NCBI RefSeq assembly: GCF_021729075.1
Contig: NZ_JAJSAQ010000005.1
Span: 124,001 to 188,000 of the forward strand
Reading direction: 5' to 3'
Length of the DNA: 64,000 bases
DNA from: Microbulbifer guangxiensis
GTDB lineage: Bacteria; Pseudomonadota; Gammaproteobacteria; Pseudomonadales; Cellvibrionaceae
Shown: piece after piece, positions 42,883-51,492 of the stretch
Position numbering within the stretch: the stretch's first letter is position 1
Layout of the letters: each line of letters starts with the position of its first letter
Program-made: the position numbers and the translations under genes
The notes under the pieces: generated by a model
Databases searched by the model: none
What the model saw: only the letters and a program-made list of their open reading frames with translations
What the model was told of the DNA's origin: nothing

Positions 42883-43914
42883 ATGACCGTGACCCTGAGC
42901 CCGACACCGCCGAGCCGCCCCGACCTGGAAGAGAAAACGCGCTTCCTGCTCGACTCCGCCAGTTATGGCGGCAACACCCGTCACGTCACCCTGGTGGAAA
43001 CCCATATGGCCCGGGTCTTTCTCACCGATGACTACGCCTACAAGATGAAGAAACCGGTGCGCAGCAGCTACCTGGACTTCAGCAGCCTGGACAAGCGCTA
43101 CGGGGTCTGCAGCGAGGAAGTGCGACTGAACCGGCGTCTTACCGATGACGTCTACCTGGGCGTAGTGGCACTGCGCATGACATCCGCCGGGACACTGCAG
43201 CTGGGCGGCGACGAGGGGCTGGCGGTGGAGTGGCTGGTCCAGATGCGGCGCCTGCCGGACGGCGAGTGCCTGGCGCGGCGTATGGCATCCGTTACCACAA
43301 CCGAACTCGCGCCGCTGCTCCAGCGCCTGTGTGGCTTCTACCGCAACAGTGCGCCGGTGCCGATGACCGGGGAGCAGTACCTGGCGCATTTTCGCCGCCA
43401 GATCGGCGCCCTGTGGCGCCAGCTGCTGCTGCCGGCGCTGGAGCTGGATCCACGGCTGGTCAATCCACTCACCTCCAGGCTGCTGCAGTTTGTCGACAGC
43501 GAGTCCACCCTGTTCGCCAGTCGGGCCGAGCACGGGCACATCCTCGAGGGACACGGCGACCTGCGCCCGGAACACTGCTTCCTGACCACGCCACCGCAGA
43601 TCATCGACTGCCTGGAATTCGATCGCGACCTGCGTTGTGTGGATCCGGTGGATGAAGTCGGCTACCTGTCACTGGAATGCGAGATGCAGGGGCGCGCGGA
43701 CCTGGCCGGGTTCATCCGCGAGACCTACGCGGACACTTGCGCGGATGAACCGCCACAGCAGCTGTCGATCTTCTACCGTGCCTATCGGGCACTGCTGCGT
43801 GGCCAGCTTGCCGGCGCGCACCTGCTGGACGGGGAAGTGGCGGAACCGGACAAGTGGCGCCACAAGGCCGCGCGTTACCTGGCCGTGGCACAGGAGTATG
43901 CCGCCCGGCTCTGA
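42883..43914 (+). CDS. COG2187-type aminoglycoside-phosphotransferase-like protein
   Basis: The 343-residue protein resembles the N-terminal half of COG2187 proteins: TRHVTLVETHMARVFL with YKMKKPVRSSYLDFSS, and later HILEGHGDLRPEHCFL and IDCLEFDRDLRCVDPVDEVG, the kinase-like catalytic and metal loops (the usual Asn of HGDxxxxN is His). The P-loop kinase domain that is often fused at the C-terminus is missing. A GGAAAG ribosome site precedes the ATG. It shares a divergent promoter region with the phosphoribosyltransferase operon, suggesting a common stress or salvage function. Confidence 0.8.
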   Translation: MTVTLSPTPPSRPDLEEKTRFLLDSASYGGNTRHVTLVETHMARVFLTDDYAYKMKKPVRSSYLDFSSLDKRYGVCSEEVRLNRRLTDDVYLGVVALRMTSAGTLQLGGDEGLAVEWLVQMRRLPDGECLARRMASVTTTELAPLLQRLCGFYRNSAPVPMTGEQYLAHFRRQIGALWRQLLLPALELDPRLVNPLTSRLLQFVDSESTLFASRAEHGHILEGHGDLRPEHCFLTTPPQIIDCLEFDRDLRCVDPVDEVGYLSLECEMQGRADLAGFIRETYADTCADEPPQQLSIFYRAYRALLRGQLAGAHLLDGEVAEPDKWRHKAARYLAVAQEYAARL

Positions 43915-43947
43915 ACTGGTGGCTGGCCGGGCACAGAAATCGCGGAC

Positions 43948-43980
43948 AAAAAAAACCCCGGGCTTGGGGGAGCTCCGGGG
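43948..43980 (-). terminator. Intrinsic terminator of polA-side small RNA
   Basis: The stem CCCCGG/CCGGGG extends by three more pairs past a one-base bulge, the loop is C-rich on the minus strand, and eight T follow. It also faces the end of the kinase-like gene. Confidence 0.88.
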
Positions 43981-44028
43981 CTAACATCTGACTTCCTTGG
44001 GGGATGATGACGCATTCCAACGATCTTG
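43948..44028 (-). ncRNA. Putative sigma-E-type small RNA, ErsA/Spot 42-like (polA-side copy)
   Basis: A predicted transcript of about 80 bases starts just before AGATCGTT and ends in a C-looped terminator and eight T. It contains two CCCCCAAG stretches, one single-stranded and one in the terminator loop, plus an AAGTCAG block shared with the element at 38492. It lies directly downstream of polA on the same strand, where Spot 42 (E. coli) and ErsA (Pseudomonas, sigma-22-dependent) are encoded. No reading frame fits. Its size is smaller than published ErsA, so orthology is inferred from position, promoter type and C-rich seeds, not from alignment. Confidence 0.7.
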
Positions 44029-44032
44029 CCTT

Positions 44033-44061
44033 TTTAGAGCGGCCTTATCGTCCGCGGTTCC
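44033..44061 (-). promoter_or_regulatory. Sigma-E/AlgU-like promoter of polA-side small RNA
   Basis: On the minus strand GGAACCG (44061-44055), 16 bases, TCTAAA (44038-44033). This fits extracytoplasmic sigma-E/sigma-22 promoters and is the same arrangement and spacing as at 38609-38637. It lies 80 bases downstream of the polA stop, so it gives the RNA independent transcription. Confidence 0.65.
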
Positions 44062-44140
44062 CCAAGTCTGTAAAAAAATGCCAAAACTGGCGGCAGATTC
44101 ACCGCCAGCTGCGAGTTCCTGCCATGGCAGGTGCGGGTGC

Positions 44141-46870
44141 TCAGTGCGCCTCATCCCAGCTGCTGCCCTGCCCCACGTCCACGATCAGGGGCACATCCAG
44201 CTCCGCGGCCCCCTGCATGCGGCCGATCAGCCCCTCGCGGATGGTTTCCACCTCACCTTCCGGCACCTCCAGCACCAGTTCATCGTGCACCTGCATGATC
44301 AACTTGGCCTGCAGCTTCTCCCCTCTCAGCCAGGCATCCACCTCGATCATGGCGCGCTTGATGATATCGGCGGCCGTGCCCTGCATGGGCGCATTGATGG
44401 CGGTGCGCTCGGCGGCCTGGCGCTGGGCGCCGTTGCGGGAATTGATATCCGGCAGGTACAGGCGGCGGCCGAACAGGGTTTCCACATAGCCCCGGTCAGC
44501 CGCCTGCTTGCGGGTGTTTTCCATATAGCGCAGCACGCCGGGATAGCGCTCGAAGTAGCGATCGATGTAAGTCTGTGCATCGCCACGGGGAATGCCCAGC
44601 TGCCGCGCCAGGCCGAAGGCAGACATACCGTAGATCAGGCCAAAATTGATCGCCTTGGCGCGCCGGCGCTGCTCGTCGGAAACCTCCTGCGCCGGCACAT
44701 CGAACACCTCCGCCGCGGTGGCGCGGTGGATGTCGGCGCCCTGGGCGAAGGCATCCACCAGCCCCTTGTCCCCGGACAGGTGCGCCATGATGCGCAGCTC
44801 GATCTGTGAATAGTCGGCGGCGATGATCACGCGCCCCGGCGGCGCTATGAACGCCTGGCGGATGCGGCGGCCCTCTGGACTGCGGATGGGGATGTTCTGC
44901 AGGTTGGGATCACTGGAGGAGAGCCGCCCGGTGGCCGCCACCGCCTGGTGGTAAGAAGTGTGCACACGGCCGCTGCCCGGGTCGATCATCTGCGGCAATT
45001 TGTCGGTGTAGGTGTTCTTGAGCTTGGCCAGGCCGCGGTATTCCATGATCAGCGCCGGCAGGGCGTGGTCGTGGGCCAGCTCCTGCAGCACCGCTTCGGC
45101 GGTCGAAGGGGCGCCCTTGGGGGTTTTCTTGATCACCGGGATCCCCAGCTTCTCGAACAGGATCTGGCCCAGCTGTTTGGTGGAGCCGAGGTTGAACTCC
45201 TCGCCCGCCTCCTCGAACGCCTTCTGCTCCGCCTCGCGCATCTTCTGCTCGAGCTCGGCGCTCTGTTTTGCCAGCATAGCCGCATCCAGGTAGGCGCCGT
45301 TGCGCTCCATACGCGCCAGTACCGGCAGCAGCGGCATCTCGATGTCGTCGAGGACTTTCTCCAGGCTCGGGATCCCGGCCAGCCGACCGCTCAGTTCGTG
45401 ATGCAGGCGCAGGGTGATATCGGCGTCCTCGGCGGCATAGGGCCCCGCCTTGTCCAGCTCGATCTGGTTGAAGGTGAGCTGCTTGGCGCCCTTGCCGGCG
45501 ATATCCTCATAGTGGACGGTCTTCTCACCCAGATACTTGAGGGCGAGGCTGTCCATGTCGTGGCGGCTGGCGGTGCTGTCCAGCACATAGGATTCCAGCA
45601 TGGTGTCGCGGGCGATGCCGCGGAGCTGGATGTCGTAGTTGGCGAGGATATGACTGTCGTACTTGAGGTTCTGCCCCACCTTCTTCTGTGCGGGATCCTC
45701 CAGCAGCGGCTTCAGGGCTGCCAGCGTCTCCTCGAACGGCAGCTGCTGCGGAGCCCCCATGTAGTCGTGGGCCAGGGGCACATAGGCCGCCTTGCCGGGC
45801 TCGACGGCGAAGGACACCCCCACCAGCTTGGCCTGCATGTAATTGAGACTGGTGGTTTCGGTATCAAAGGCGAAGATCTCCGCGGCTTTCAGTTTTTCCA
45901 GCCAGGCGTCGAATGCCTTCTGCTCGGTAACGATCTCGTACTCGCGCTCCACCGCCTCCTTCATGGCCTCGGCGGCGCCCTCCCCGCCGCTCAGCTCGTC
46001 TAGCCAGCTGCGGAACTCCATCGCGCCAAACAGTTCGATGAGCCTGTCCCGGTCCGGCTCGGCGTTGTGCAGGTCCTGTGGCTGGTAGGGCATGTCCACA
46101 TCGGTCTTGATGGTGGCGAGCAGGTAGGACAGCTCCGCGGCCTCGCGGTGCTCCTCCATCTTTTTGGCCAGGGTCTTGCTGCCGCGGAACCCGAGTGGGG
46201 CGATGGCGTCGAGGTCGGCGTAGATGTCCTTGAGGCTGCCCAGGTTCTGCAGCAGCGCCAGGGCGGTTTTTTCCCCGACACCGGGAACACCGGGGATGTT
46301 GTCGGACTTGTCGCCCATCAGGGCGAGGAAATCGATGATCAGCTCCGGGCCGACGCCGAATTTGTCGCGCACGCCGTCGCTGTCCAGCTCCGTATTGGAC
46401 ATGGTGTTGACCAGGGTGATGCCGGGGCGCACCAGCTGTGCCATATCCTTGTCACCGGTGGAGATGATCACCTGCTGGCCCTGCTTCTGGGCCTCCAGGG
46501 CGAGGGTACCGATCACGTCATCGGCCTCGACGCCCTCGATCACCAGCCGCGGCAGGCCCATGGCATCGATGATGTCGTGGATCGGCTGGATCTGCGCGCG
46601 CAGGTCGTCCGGCATTGGCGGGCGGTGTGACTTGTAGTCCTCGAACAGCTCGTCGCGGAAGGTCTTGCCCTTGGCATCGAACACCACTGCCACGGTGCTG
46701 TCCGGATGTTCCTTCAGGTGACGGCGCAACATGCTGATCACACCGCGCACGGCCCCGGTGGGCTGCCCGTCACTGGTAGTGAGGGGTGGCAGGGCGTGAA
46801 AGGCGCGGTAGAGATAGGAGGAGCCGTCCACCAGGATCAGCGGCGCGGCATTGGGCGCGGTATTGCTCAT
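44141..46870 (-). CDS. polA: DNA polymerase I
   Basis: The 909-residue enzyme has the 5'-3' exonuclease domain (1-290), a 3'-5' proofreading domain with an intact DTETT motif (about residue 335), and the polymerase domain with [17 protein letters not shown] (motif A), [18 protein letters not shown] (O helix) and [11 protein letters not shown] (motif C). All three activities appear intact. It fills gaps and removes RNA primers. The chosen ATG begins [20 protein letters not shown], the conserved start; the longer frame is not family-like. Confidence 0.97.
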   Translation of the reverse strand: MSNTAPNAAPLILVDGSSYLYRAFHALPPLTTSDGQPTGAVRGVISMLRRHLKEHPDSTVAVVFDAKGKTFRDELFEDYKSHRPPMPDDLRAQIQPIHDIIDAMGLPRLVIEGVEADDVIGTLALEAQKQGQQVIISTGDKDMAQLVRPGITLVNTMSNTELDSDGVRDKFGVGPELIIDFLALMGDKSDNIPGVPGVGEKTALALLQNLGSLKDIYADLDAIAPLGFRGSKTLAKKMEEHREAAELSYLLATIKTDVDMPYQPQDLHNAEPDRDRLIELFGAMEFRSWLDELSGGEGAAEAMKEAVEREYEIVTEQKAFDAWLEKLKAAEIFAFDTETTSLNYMQAKLVGVSFAVEPGKAAYVPLAHDYMGAPQQLPFEETLAALKPLLEDPAQKKVGQNLKYDSHILANYDIQLRGIARDTMLESYVLDSTASRHDMDSLALKYLGEKTVHYEDIAGKGAKQLTFNQIELDKAGPYAAEDADITLRLHHELSGRLAGIPSLEKVLDDIEMPLLPVLARMERNGAYLDAAMLAKQSAELEQKMREAEQKAFEEAGEEFNLGSTKQLGQILFEKLGIPVIKKTPKGAPSTAEAVLQELAHDHALPALIMEYRGLAKLKNTYTDKLPQMIDPGSGRVHTSYHQAVAATGRLSSSDPNLQNIPIRSPEGRRIRQAFIAPPGRVIIAADYSQIELRIMAHLSGDKGLVDAFAQGADIHRATAAEVFDVPAQEVSDEQRRRAKAINFGLIYGMSAFGLARQLGIPRGDAQTYIDRYFERYPGVLRYMENTRKQAADRGYVETLFGRRLYLPDINSRNGAQRQAAERTAINAPMQGTAADIIKRAMIEVDAWLRGEKLQAKLIMQVHDELVLEVPEGEVETIREGLIGRMQGAAELDVPLIVDVGQGSSWDEAH

Positions 46871-47087
46871 AACGATCCGAATACTGGAATGATTTCGTGA
46901 GTTCTGTGTTTGCGCGACAGGATAACCGCGATCGGATTTTTTCGCTCGCTCCGGCGACAGAAGCGGGGCAGTCACCGCAGCAACTCCGGCAATCTCTCCC
47001 AGCACTTCTAGGCTTGTAGGAAGTTGGCAGTGATCGCCCACGGCGCGTCAAGGCGTTCGGGGGCGGAGTCTGGAGAGGGATGTGATC

Positions 47088-47450
47088 ATGAAGTGTGTGC
47101 TGTTTTCCTGCAGCCTGTGGCTTGCCGCTGCACCGGTGATGGCCGATGCAATCGATGCGCCGGTGAATGCACCGGGTCCGATGGAATACCTGGAGGTAAC
47201 CGACATCGCCGACCCCGGCGCCGCCGAGCGGGAGCGGTCACTGCTGGTCGAGTCGATAGCCGCCAGCCTGATGAAGGCCGGCAAGAGTGAGCAAAAGCAG
47301 TCACTGCTGCGGCGGCACAAAGGCCACCTGGATCAGCTGTTACAGCGGGAAGAGCGCGCCCGTGCCGAAGCAGAGGCCGAGCGCCTGCGGCAGGAGCGCG
47401 AGGCGGCCCGCGGCGATGACCGGGAAGAGGACCGCGAAGAGGCGTCCTGA
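47088..47450 (+). CDS. Small secreted protein with charged C-terminal coiled region
   Basis: The 120-residue product has a short signal peptide (KCVLFSCSLWLAAAPVMA) and then a helical, strongly charged C-terminus rich in Glu, Arg and Ala (about 80-120), probably a coiled coil. The ATG is preceded by GGAGAGG; a GTG two codons earlier is less likely. It is divergent from polA and convergent with znuA. No family is recognised. Confidence 0.65.
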   Translation: MKCVLFSCSLWLAAAPVMADAIDAPVNAPGPMEYLEVTDIADPGAAERERSLLVESIAASLMKAGKSEQKQSLLRRHKGHLDQLLQREERARAEAEAERLRQEREAARGDDREEDREEAS

Positions 47451-47462
47451 TAACGCCCAGCG

Positions 47463-48359
47463 TTACGGCGCCTTCCGCTCCTCCGGTGGGGCACGGTCCG
47501 GCACCTCGCCGAGACAGCGGCGGGCATCGCTGAGTAGCCGCTCGATCAGGTCGGCATAGCGGGCATCCGCAGCAAGGGCGCTGCCGAGCGGGTCAAGCGC
47601 CACGTAGCGCAGCCCCAGGTTGGCCGCCAGCTGGCGGTCGCGATCATTCGCCGGCGCCTCACCGAACAGGCAGCCATCGCCCATATCGCCCAGCTCCAGC
47701 AGCGTGCGCGCGCCGCGGCGGTTTTCGCCTCCGCTGCCACCGAGGGCACGGGTGACCACACCCGCGTTACCAAAGAAGTGCCCGTAGGCATCGTGGGTCA
47801 CCACAATGGGCACGTCACGATAGGCCCACAAGGCGCGATCGAGCACTTTCTGCAGGTTGGCCATCTCGCGGGAAAAATCCCGCGCCCGCCGGCGGAAGTG
47901 TTCTGCCTCTGCGGGATACAGCCGAGCGAGGCGTTCAGCCATCCGCGCGCCGATGATGGCGGCATTGCGCGGGCGCAGCCACACGTGGGGGTCGCGGGGG
48001 GACGCGCCGGCCATCTCATAACCGCCCTCCCCCAGCAACGCCAGCTGGCGCGCCTGTGGAACCTGAGCCAGCTGTCTCGCCAGTACGGATTCCATCTCCG
48101 GGCCCAGCCACACCACCAGCGCTGCACGTTCGAGTAGCGCCCGGTCAGCGACCGACGGTGCGTAGTGGTGTGGGTCGCCATTGCCAATCAGTTCGTGGAC
48201 TTCCAGTGCCTCGCCGCCAATCTCTTTTGCGATCAGCGCGAGCGGCCGCACACTGACCACCACAGTGCCAGCTTCCGGTGAAGGTTTTTCCGCACAGGCG
48301 GCAACCGCGAGGAGAACCACGCTGACCAGCAGGGTGTGTAAACGCTTGGTGACAATCAT
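47463..48359 (-). CDS. znuA: Zinc ABC transporter, substrate-binding lipoprotein ZnuA
   Basis: The 298-residue protein has a lipobox LAVAAC rather than a plain signal peptide. Zinc-ligand regions are NGDPHHYAPS, RDPHVWLRP and VVTHDAYGHFF. The cluster A-I fold is typical of metal-binding receptors. There is no long His-rich loop. It is divergent from znuCB, sharing the control region where a Zur-like box occurs. Confidence 0.92.
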   Translation of the reverse strand: MIVTKRLHTLLVSVVLLAVAACAEKPSPEAGTVVVSVRPLALIAKEIGGEALEVHELIGNGDPHHYAPSVADRALLERAALVVWLGPEMESVLARQLAQVPQARQLALLGEGGYEMAGASPRDPHVWLRPRNAAIIGARMAERLARLYPAEAEHFRRRARDFSREMANLQKVLDRALWAYRDVPIVVTHDAYGHFFGNAGVVTRALGGSGGENRRGARTLLELGDMGDGCLFGEAPANDRDRQLAANLGLRYVALDPLGSALAADARYADLIERLLSDARRCLGEVPDRAPPEERKAP

Positions 48360-48410
48360 CGGTATCCGGTAATGCAGGGCCCGCGAAAACCGAAGGTCGG
48401 GGCCGGCGAA

Positions 48411-48433
48411 AAAAGTGCGATATAATCACAGCC
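48411..48433. promoter_or_regulatory. Candidate Zur operator between znuA and znuC
   Basis: The sequence AAAAGTGCGATATAATCACA resembles the E. coli znu Zur box (GTGTGATATTATAACA core), matching eight of nine bases in GTGYGATAT. It includes TATAAT, so it could also be a -10 element. It is in the divergent znuA/znuC promoter region, where Zur repression is expected. Confidence 0.45.
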
Positions 48434-48517
48434 GGCCTTTGCCCGCCAGACCGGTGCGGGCAGACCGCCGGCGTACAGCGCCGTTTTCCATCGCCACGCA
48501 GATCGCGGAGCCGTCCC

Positions 48518-49333
48518 CTGAGCCTTACTGACCCCCTGATTACCGCCGAAAATCTGAGCTTCGAGGTCGCCGGCCGCACCCTGTTGCACGACATCTCCCT
48601 GCAGCTGCGGGCGCGGGAGATCGTCACGGTCATCGGACCCAACGGCGCCGGCAAGACCACCCTGCTGCGCCTGCTGCTGGGGCTCAACCGCCCGACTGCC
48701 GGCCGGATCCATCGCCGGCCGGGGCTGCGCCTCGCCTATATGCCACAACGCATGCACGTGGATGCCTCCATGCCGATGTCGGTTGGCCGCTTCCTGCAGC
48801 TGGGCCAGCCCGGCATCCCCCGGGCCGAGGCGGATGCGGCGCTGGCGCGGGTGCGGGCGGAAAAGCTGTGCAACGCGCGTCTGGCGGACCTGTCCGGCGG
48901 TGAAATGCAGCGCGTGCTGCTGGCCCGGGCCGCCTCGCGCAGACCGGAACTGATGGTGCTGGACGAGCCCACCCAGGGGGTCGATGTCAGCGGCCAGGGC
49001 GAGGTGTACCAGCTGATCGCCGCCCTGCGCGACGAACTGGGTTGCGGCGTGCTGCTGGTGTCCCATGACCTGCACATGGTGATGGCAGCCACCGACCAAG
49101 TACTCTGCATCAACCAGCATATCTGCTGTCACGGACACCCGGAACAGGTGAGCCGGGATCCCGCCTACCTGGAGCTGTTCGGCGACAAGCTGGCGCCCTA
49201 TACCCACCAGCACAATCACGCCCACGATCTCGGCGGCGATATCCTGCCCGAACACCACCAATGCCGGCACGACCACAGCGGCGAGAGCAAAAACAAGCGA
49301 GAGCGCGGTAGCCGAGGGTCGGGCAATGAGTGA
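48518..49333 (+). CDS. znuC: Zinc ABC transporter ATPase ZnuC (apparent CTG start)
   Basis: The 271-residue ATPase has Walker A GPNGAGKT, signature LSGGEMQRVLL, Walker B LMVLDEPTQGVDV, the H-loop VSHDLHMVM, and a His-rich C-terminus (THQHNHAHDLGGD and PEHHQCRHDH) as in E. coli ZnuC. The first in-frame ATG/GTG/TTG (TTG at 48584) would remove the first strand (ITAENLSFEVAGRTLL). No canonical start occurs upstream for at least 100 bases. A CTG at 48518 follows GGAG by seven bases and gives the right length, so it is used here. The end overlaps znuB by eight bases. Confidence 0.85.
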   Translation: MSLTDPLITAENLSFEVAGRTLLHDISLQLRAREIVTVIGPNGAGKTTLLRLLLGLNRPTAGRIHRRPGLRLAYMPQRMHVDASMPMSVGRFLQLGQPGIPRAEADAALARVRAEKLCNARLADLSGGEMQRVLLARAASRRPELMVLDEPTQGVDVSGQGEVYQLIAALRDELGCGVLLVSHDLHMVMAATDQVLCINQHICCHGHPEQVSRDPAYLELFGDKLAPYTHQHNHAHDLGGDILPEHHQCRHDHSGESKNKRERGSRGSGNE

Positions 49334-50132
49334 ACTCATCGCAGTCCTCGGCAGCCAGTTCCTGTGGCTCGCACTCGGTGCGGGCCTGGTGGTGGCCGCA
49401 GTGAGCGGGCCTCTGGGGTGCTTTGCGGTCTGGCGGCGCATGGCCTATTTCGGCGATACCCTGGCCCACTCGGCGCTGCTCGGGGTCACGCTCGGTTTTC
49501 TGCTGCACCTGCAGCCGACACTGGCGGTGGGCGCGACCTGTTGTGGCCTGGCTTTACTGCTGGTCTATCTACAGCGTCGGCAGAGGCTTTCTGTGGATAC
49601 GCTGCTGGGCATTCTGTCCCACTCCATGCTGGCGCTGGGTATCGTCACGGTCAGCCTGTTCGATATCAACGCGGACCTGCTGGCCCTGCTGCTGGGTGAC
49701 CTGCTGGCGGTGAGCCCCTCCGACCTGGTGCTGATGGCCGCGGCCGGTGGGCTGATCGCTGCCCTGTTGTTTTATCTGTGGGAGCCGCTGCTGGCGTTTA
49801 CCCTCAACGAAGAGTTGGCCGCAGTGGAAGGCGTGCCTGTGGAACGGGTGCGCCTGGCATTGATGCTGATGCTGGCGCTGCTGATTGCCATCGCCATGAA
49901 GGTGGTGGGCATTCTGCTGATCACGGCCCTGCTGATCATCCCGGCCGCAGCTGCGCGGCGGCTGGCCGACACGCCCGAGCGCATGGCACTGCTGGCGGCA
50001 CTGATCGGCGGCCTGTGCGTAGTGCTGGGCCTGCTGGCTTCCGTGCTCTGGGACACCCCGGCGGGCCCCTCGATCGTGCTCGCCGCCGCCATGCTGTTCC
50101 TCGCCACCCAGGCCCGGCCACAGCGATACTGA
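49326..50132 (+). CDS. znuB: Zinc ABC transporter permease ZnuB
   Basis: The 268-residue integral membrane protein has seven or more helices and the family blocks RRMAYFGDTLAHSALLG and AVEGVPVERVRLALMLMLAL with ALLIIPAAAARRLA near the C-terminus. It forms the zinc channel with ZnuC. It overlaps znuC and is convergent with the small gene at 50138. Confidence 0.93.
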   Translation: MSELIAVLGSQFLWLALGAGLVVAAVSGPLGCFAVWRRMAYFGDTLAHSALLGVTLGFLLHLQPTLAVGATCCGLALLLVYLQRRQRLSVDTLLGILSHSMLALGIVTVSLFDINADLLALLLGDLLAVSPSDLVLMAAAGGLIAALLFYLWEPLLAFTLNEELAAVEGVPVERVRLALMLMLALLIAIAMKVVGILLITALLIIPAAAARRLADTPERMALLAALIGGLCVVLGLLASVLWDTPAGPSIVLAAAMLFLATQARPQRY

Positions 50133-50137
50133 CCCGG

Positions 50138-50284
50138 TCAGCGTCCCGGCTTGTCGGACTTTTTGCGGATTTCCTCGGCCGGCTCAGTACCGGCCTTGTG
50201 GAATTCGTAGATGGTCAGCGCGATGCCGATCAACAGCATGATGAAAACGCCGATGGCGATGGACAGCAATAATCCTTCGGACAT
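50138..50284 (-). CDS. Tiny single-helix membrane protein
   Basis: The 48-residue product starts at an ATG with a strong AGGAGG site and has one membrane helix (LLLSIAIGVFIMLLIGIALTIY) followed by a charged tail. It is last in a row of small membrane protein genes on the minus strand. Function unknown. Confidence 0.6.
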   Translation of the reverse strand: MSEGLLLSIAIGVFIMLLIGIALTIYEFHKAGTEPAEEIRKKSDKPGR

Positions 50285-50286
50285 GC

Positions 50287-50466
50287 CTACTTCCTCCTGG
50301 CCAGCAGTGCTGACACCTTGAAGTAGATCCCGAAGCAGAGGATGCTGGGCACCCACAGAGCGGTGAAAATGCCCTGCTCCTTGTAGCCGTTAAACCACAG
50401 GTATCCGGACAGGATGAAGGACACCGCCACGGCCAGCAGGATAAACAGATCCGACAGTTTGAACAT
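50287..50466 (-). CDS. Small two-helix membrane protein
   Basis: The 59-residue product has two hydrophobic segments (LFILLAVAVSFILSGYLWF and FTALWVPSILCFGIYFKV) and ends with a basic ARRK. The ATG is preceded by GGGGAG; a GTG two codons upstream is less likely. It is two bases from the next gene. No family is recognised. Confidence 0.6.
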   Translation of the reverse strand: MFKLSDLFILLAVAVSFILSGYLWFNGYKEQGIFTALWVPSILCFGIYFKVSALLARRK

Positions 50467-50489
50467 GCGCACTCCCCGTAGAACTGCGA

Positions 50490-50723
50490 TCAGTAGTTGT
50501 CGTAATCCCAGAACCCGATGGCCGCGATCAGCAGTCCACTGATCACCACCGAGGCGGGAAACCTCAAGCCCGGCACACCGAATACTTCCACCATCGAAGG
50601 CACCACCTGCAGCGCTGACAGCGGCACCCAGACTGCAAACGGGATGACCAGTGCCACACCCACCCAGCCGACCAGTCGCCGCGCCCGGCGCGAGCGGGCA
50701 AATCTGTCGAACAGGTTTTTCAC
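50490..50723 (-). CDS. Small membrane protein, GTG start
   Basis: The 77-residue protein has a basic N-terminus (MKNLFDRFARSRRARR) and two membrane helices (about 18-38 and 58-70). It starts with GTG, which overlaps a TGA of a possible upstream mini-ORF (GTGA). Function unknown; likely the first or second of a small set of tiny membrane proteins. Confidence 0.6.
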   Translation of the reverse strand: MKNLFDRFARSRRARRLVGWVGVALVIPFAVWVPLSALQVVPSMVEVFGVPGLRFPASVVISGLLIAAIGFWDYDNY

Positions 50724-50800
50724 GGCCAGTAGCCCCCTACGGGCACATCAATGTGCCGTTTGCTAACACAGTAGTTGATGGCTACGGCGAATACGGTCAC
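50720..50800 (-). CDS. Possible mini-protein upstream of small membrane protein genes
   Basis: A 26-codon frame from GTG encodes a hydrophobic stretch followed by HIDVPVGGYWP and ends in TGA overlapping the next gene's GTG. The in-frame hydrophobic sequence extends four codons further upstream without a canonical start. The overlap and helix-plus-tail shape suggest a real coupled mini-gene, but this rests on context only. Confidence 0.3.
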   Translation of the reverse strand: MTVFAVAINYCVSKRHIDVPVGGYWP

Positions 50801-50847
50801 GACGATCAGTTTCCGGGCGCCCTTGGCGTCAGGGGCAACCTTCCCTC

Positions 50848-51492
50848 TCAGTCAATGCGACGTGCCGGTGCCCCCGGTTTTGCGTAGCTGAGACGACCGA
50901 GGCGCCGGGTACGGTGATAACTGTCGAGCCCGCTCACGGCGACGGTTCCCAGGGCCTCAATATCGACATAGCCATCGCGCCCGACCGCACCCCCCGCGAT
51001 CTGCAGTTCGGCAATGCGACCGATCACCATCACGGTGCCGTTCACAGCCAGGCGCTGTTCCTCGACCACCTGGCAGGCGTAGCGCAGGCGGCTCTCGGCA
51101 ACATAGGGCGCCGGGCAGGTTTCGCTGAACTCAGCGGTGAGCCCGGTCGGTTCAAACTCCGACACCGCACGGGGGTAGCGGGCAGAGGTCTGGTGGGCCT
51201 GCTGCCAACAATCCACGTTCACCTGATTGACGGTGAACCATCCAGTCGCCGCCAGGTTGTCCAGAGTGTGGCGCTCAACGGTATCGGGGCGGTTGATGAA
51301 GGCAATCAGTGGCGGACTGGCGCCCAGGTGGACGACGGAGCTGACAATGGCCAGGTTGGTCACGCCCGCGGGATCGATGGTCCCGATCAGGTTGGCACTC
51401 TTGAAGCCCGACAGGCTGTTGACCAGGTTGACCCGGTAGCGCTGTTCCAGGTCATCCAGATCGCTGGCACTCCAGTACTGAAATGTTTCCAA
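50848..51492 (-). CDS. Flavin reductase-like (FMN-binding split barrel) protein
   Basis: The 214-residue protein has the split-barrel flavin-reductase pattern: LSGFKSANLIGTIDPAGVTNLAIVSS (quoted in parts LSGFKSANLIGTID and AGVTNLAIVSS), PPLIAFINRP, and NGTVMVIGRIAELQI for FMN. It starts at TTG (51492), directly after the stop of the DCC gene with a GGGGGA ribosome site, so the two are likely co-expressed. Substrate unknown. Confidence 0.8.
   Translation of the reverse strand: METFQYWSASDLDDLEQRYRVNLVNSLSGFKSANLIGTIDPAGVTNLAIVSSVVHLGASPPLIAFINRPDTVERHTLDNLAATGWFTVNQVNVDCWQQAHQTSARYPRAVSEFEPTGLTAEFSETCPAPYVAESRLRYACQVVEEQRLAVNGTVMVIGRIAELQIAGGAVGRDGYVDIEALGTVAVSGLDSYHRTRRLGRLSYAKPGAPARRID

Noticed and set aside
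47451-47465. TAACGC/GCGTTA hairpin between the small secreted protein gene and znuA as a terminator
   Set aside because: The stem is only six bases, overlaps the znuA stop codon and has no T-tract.
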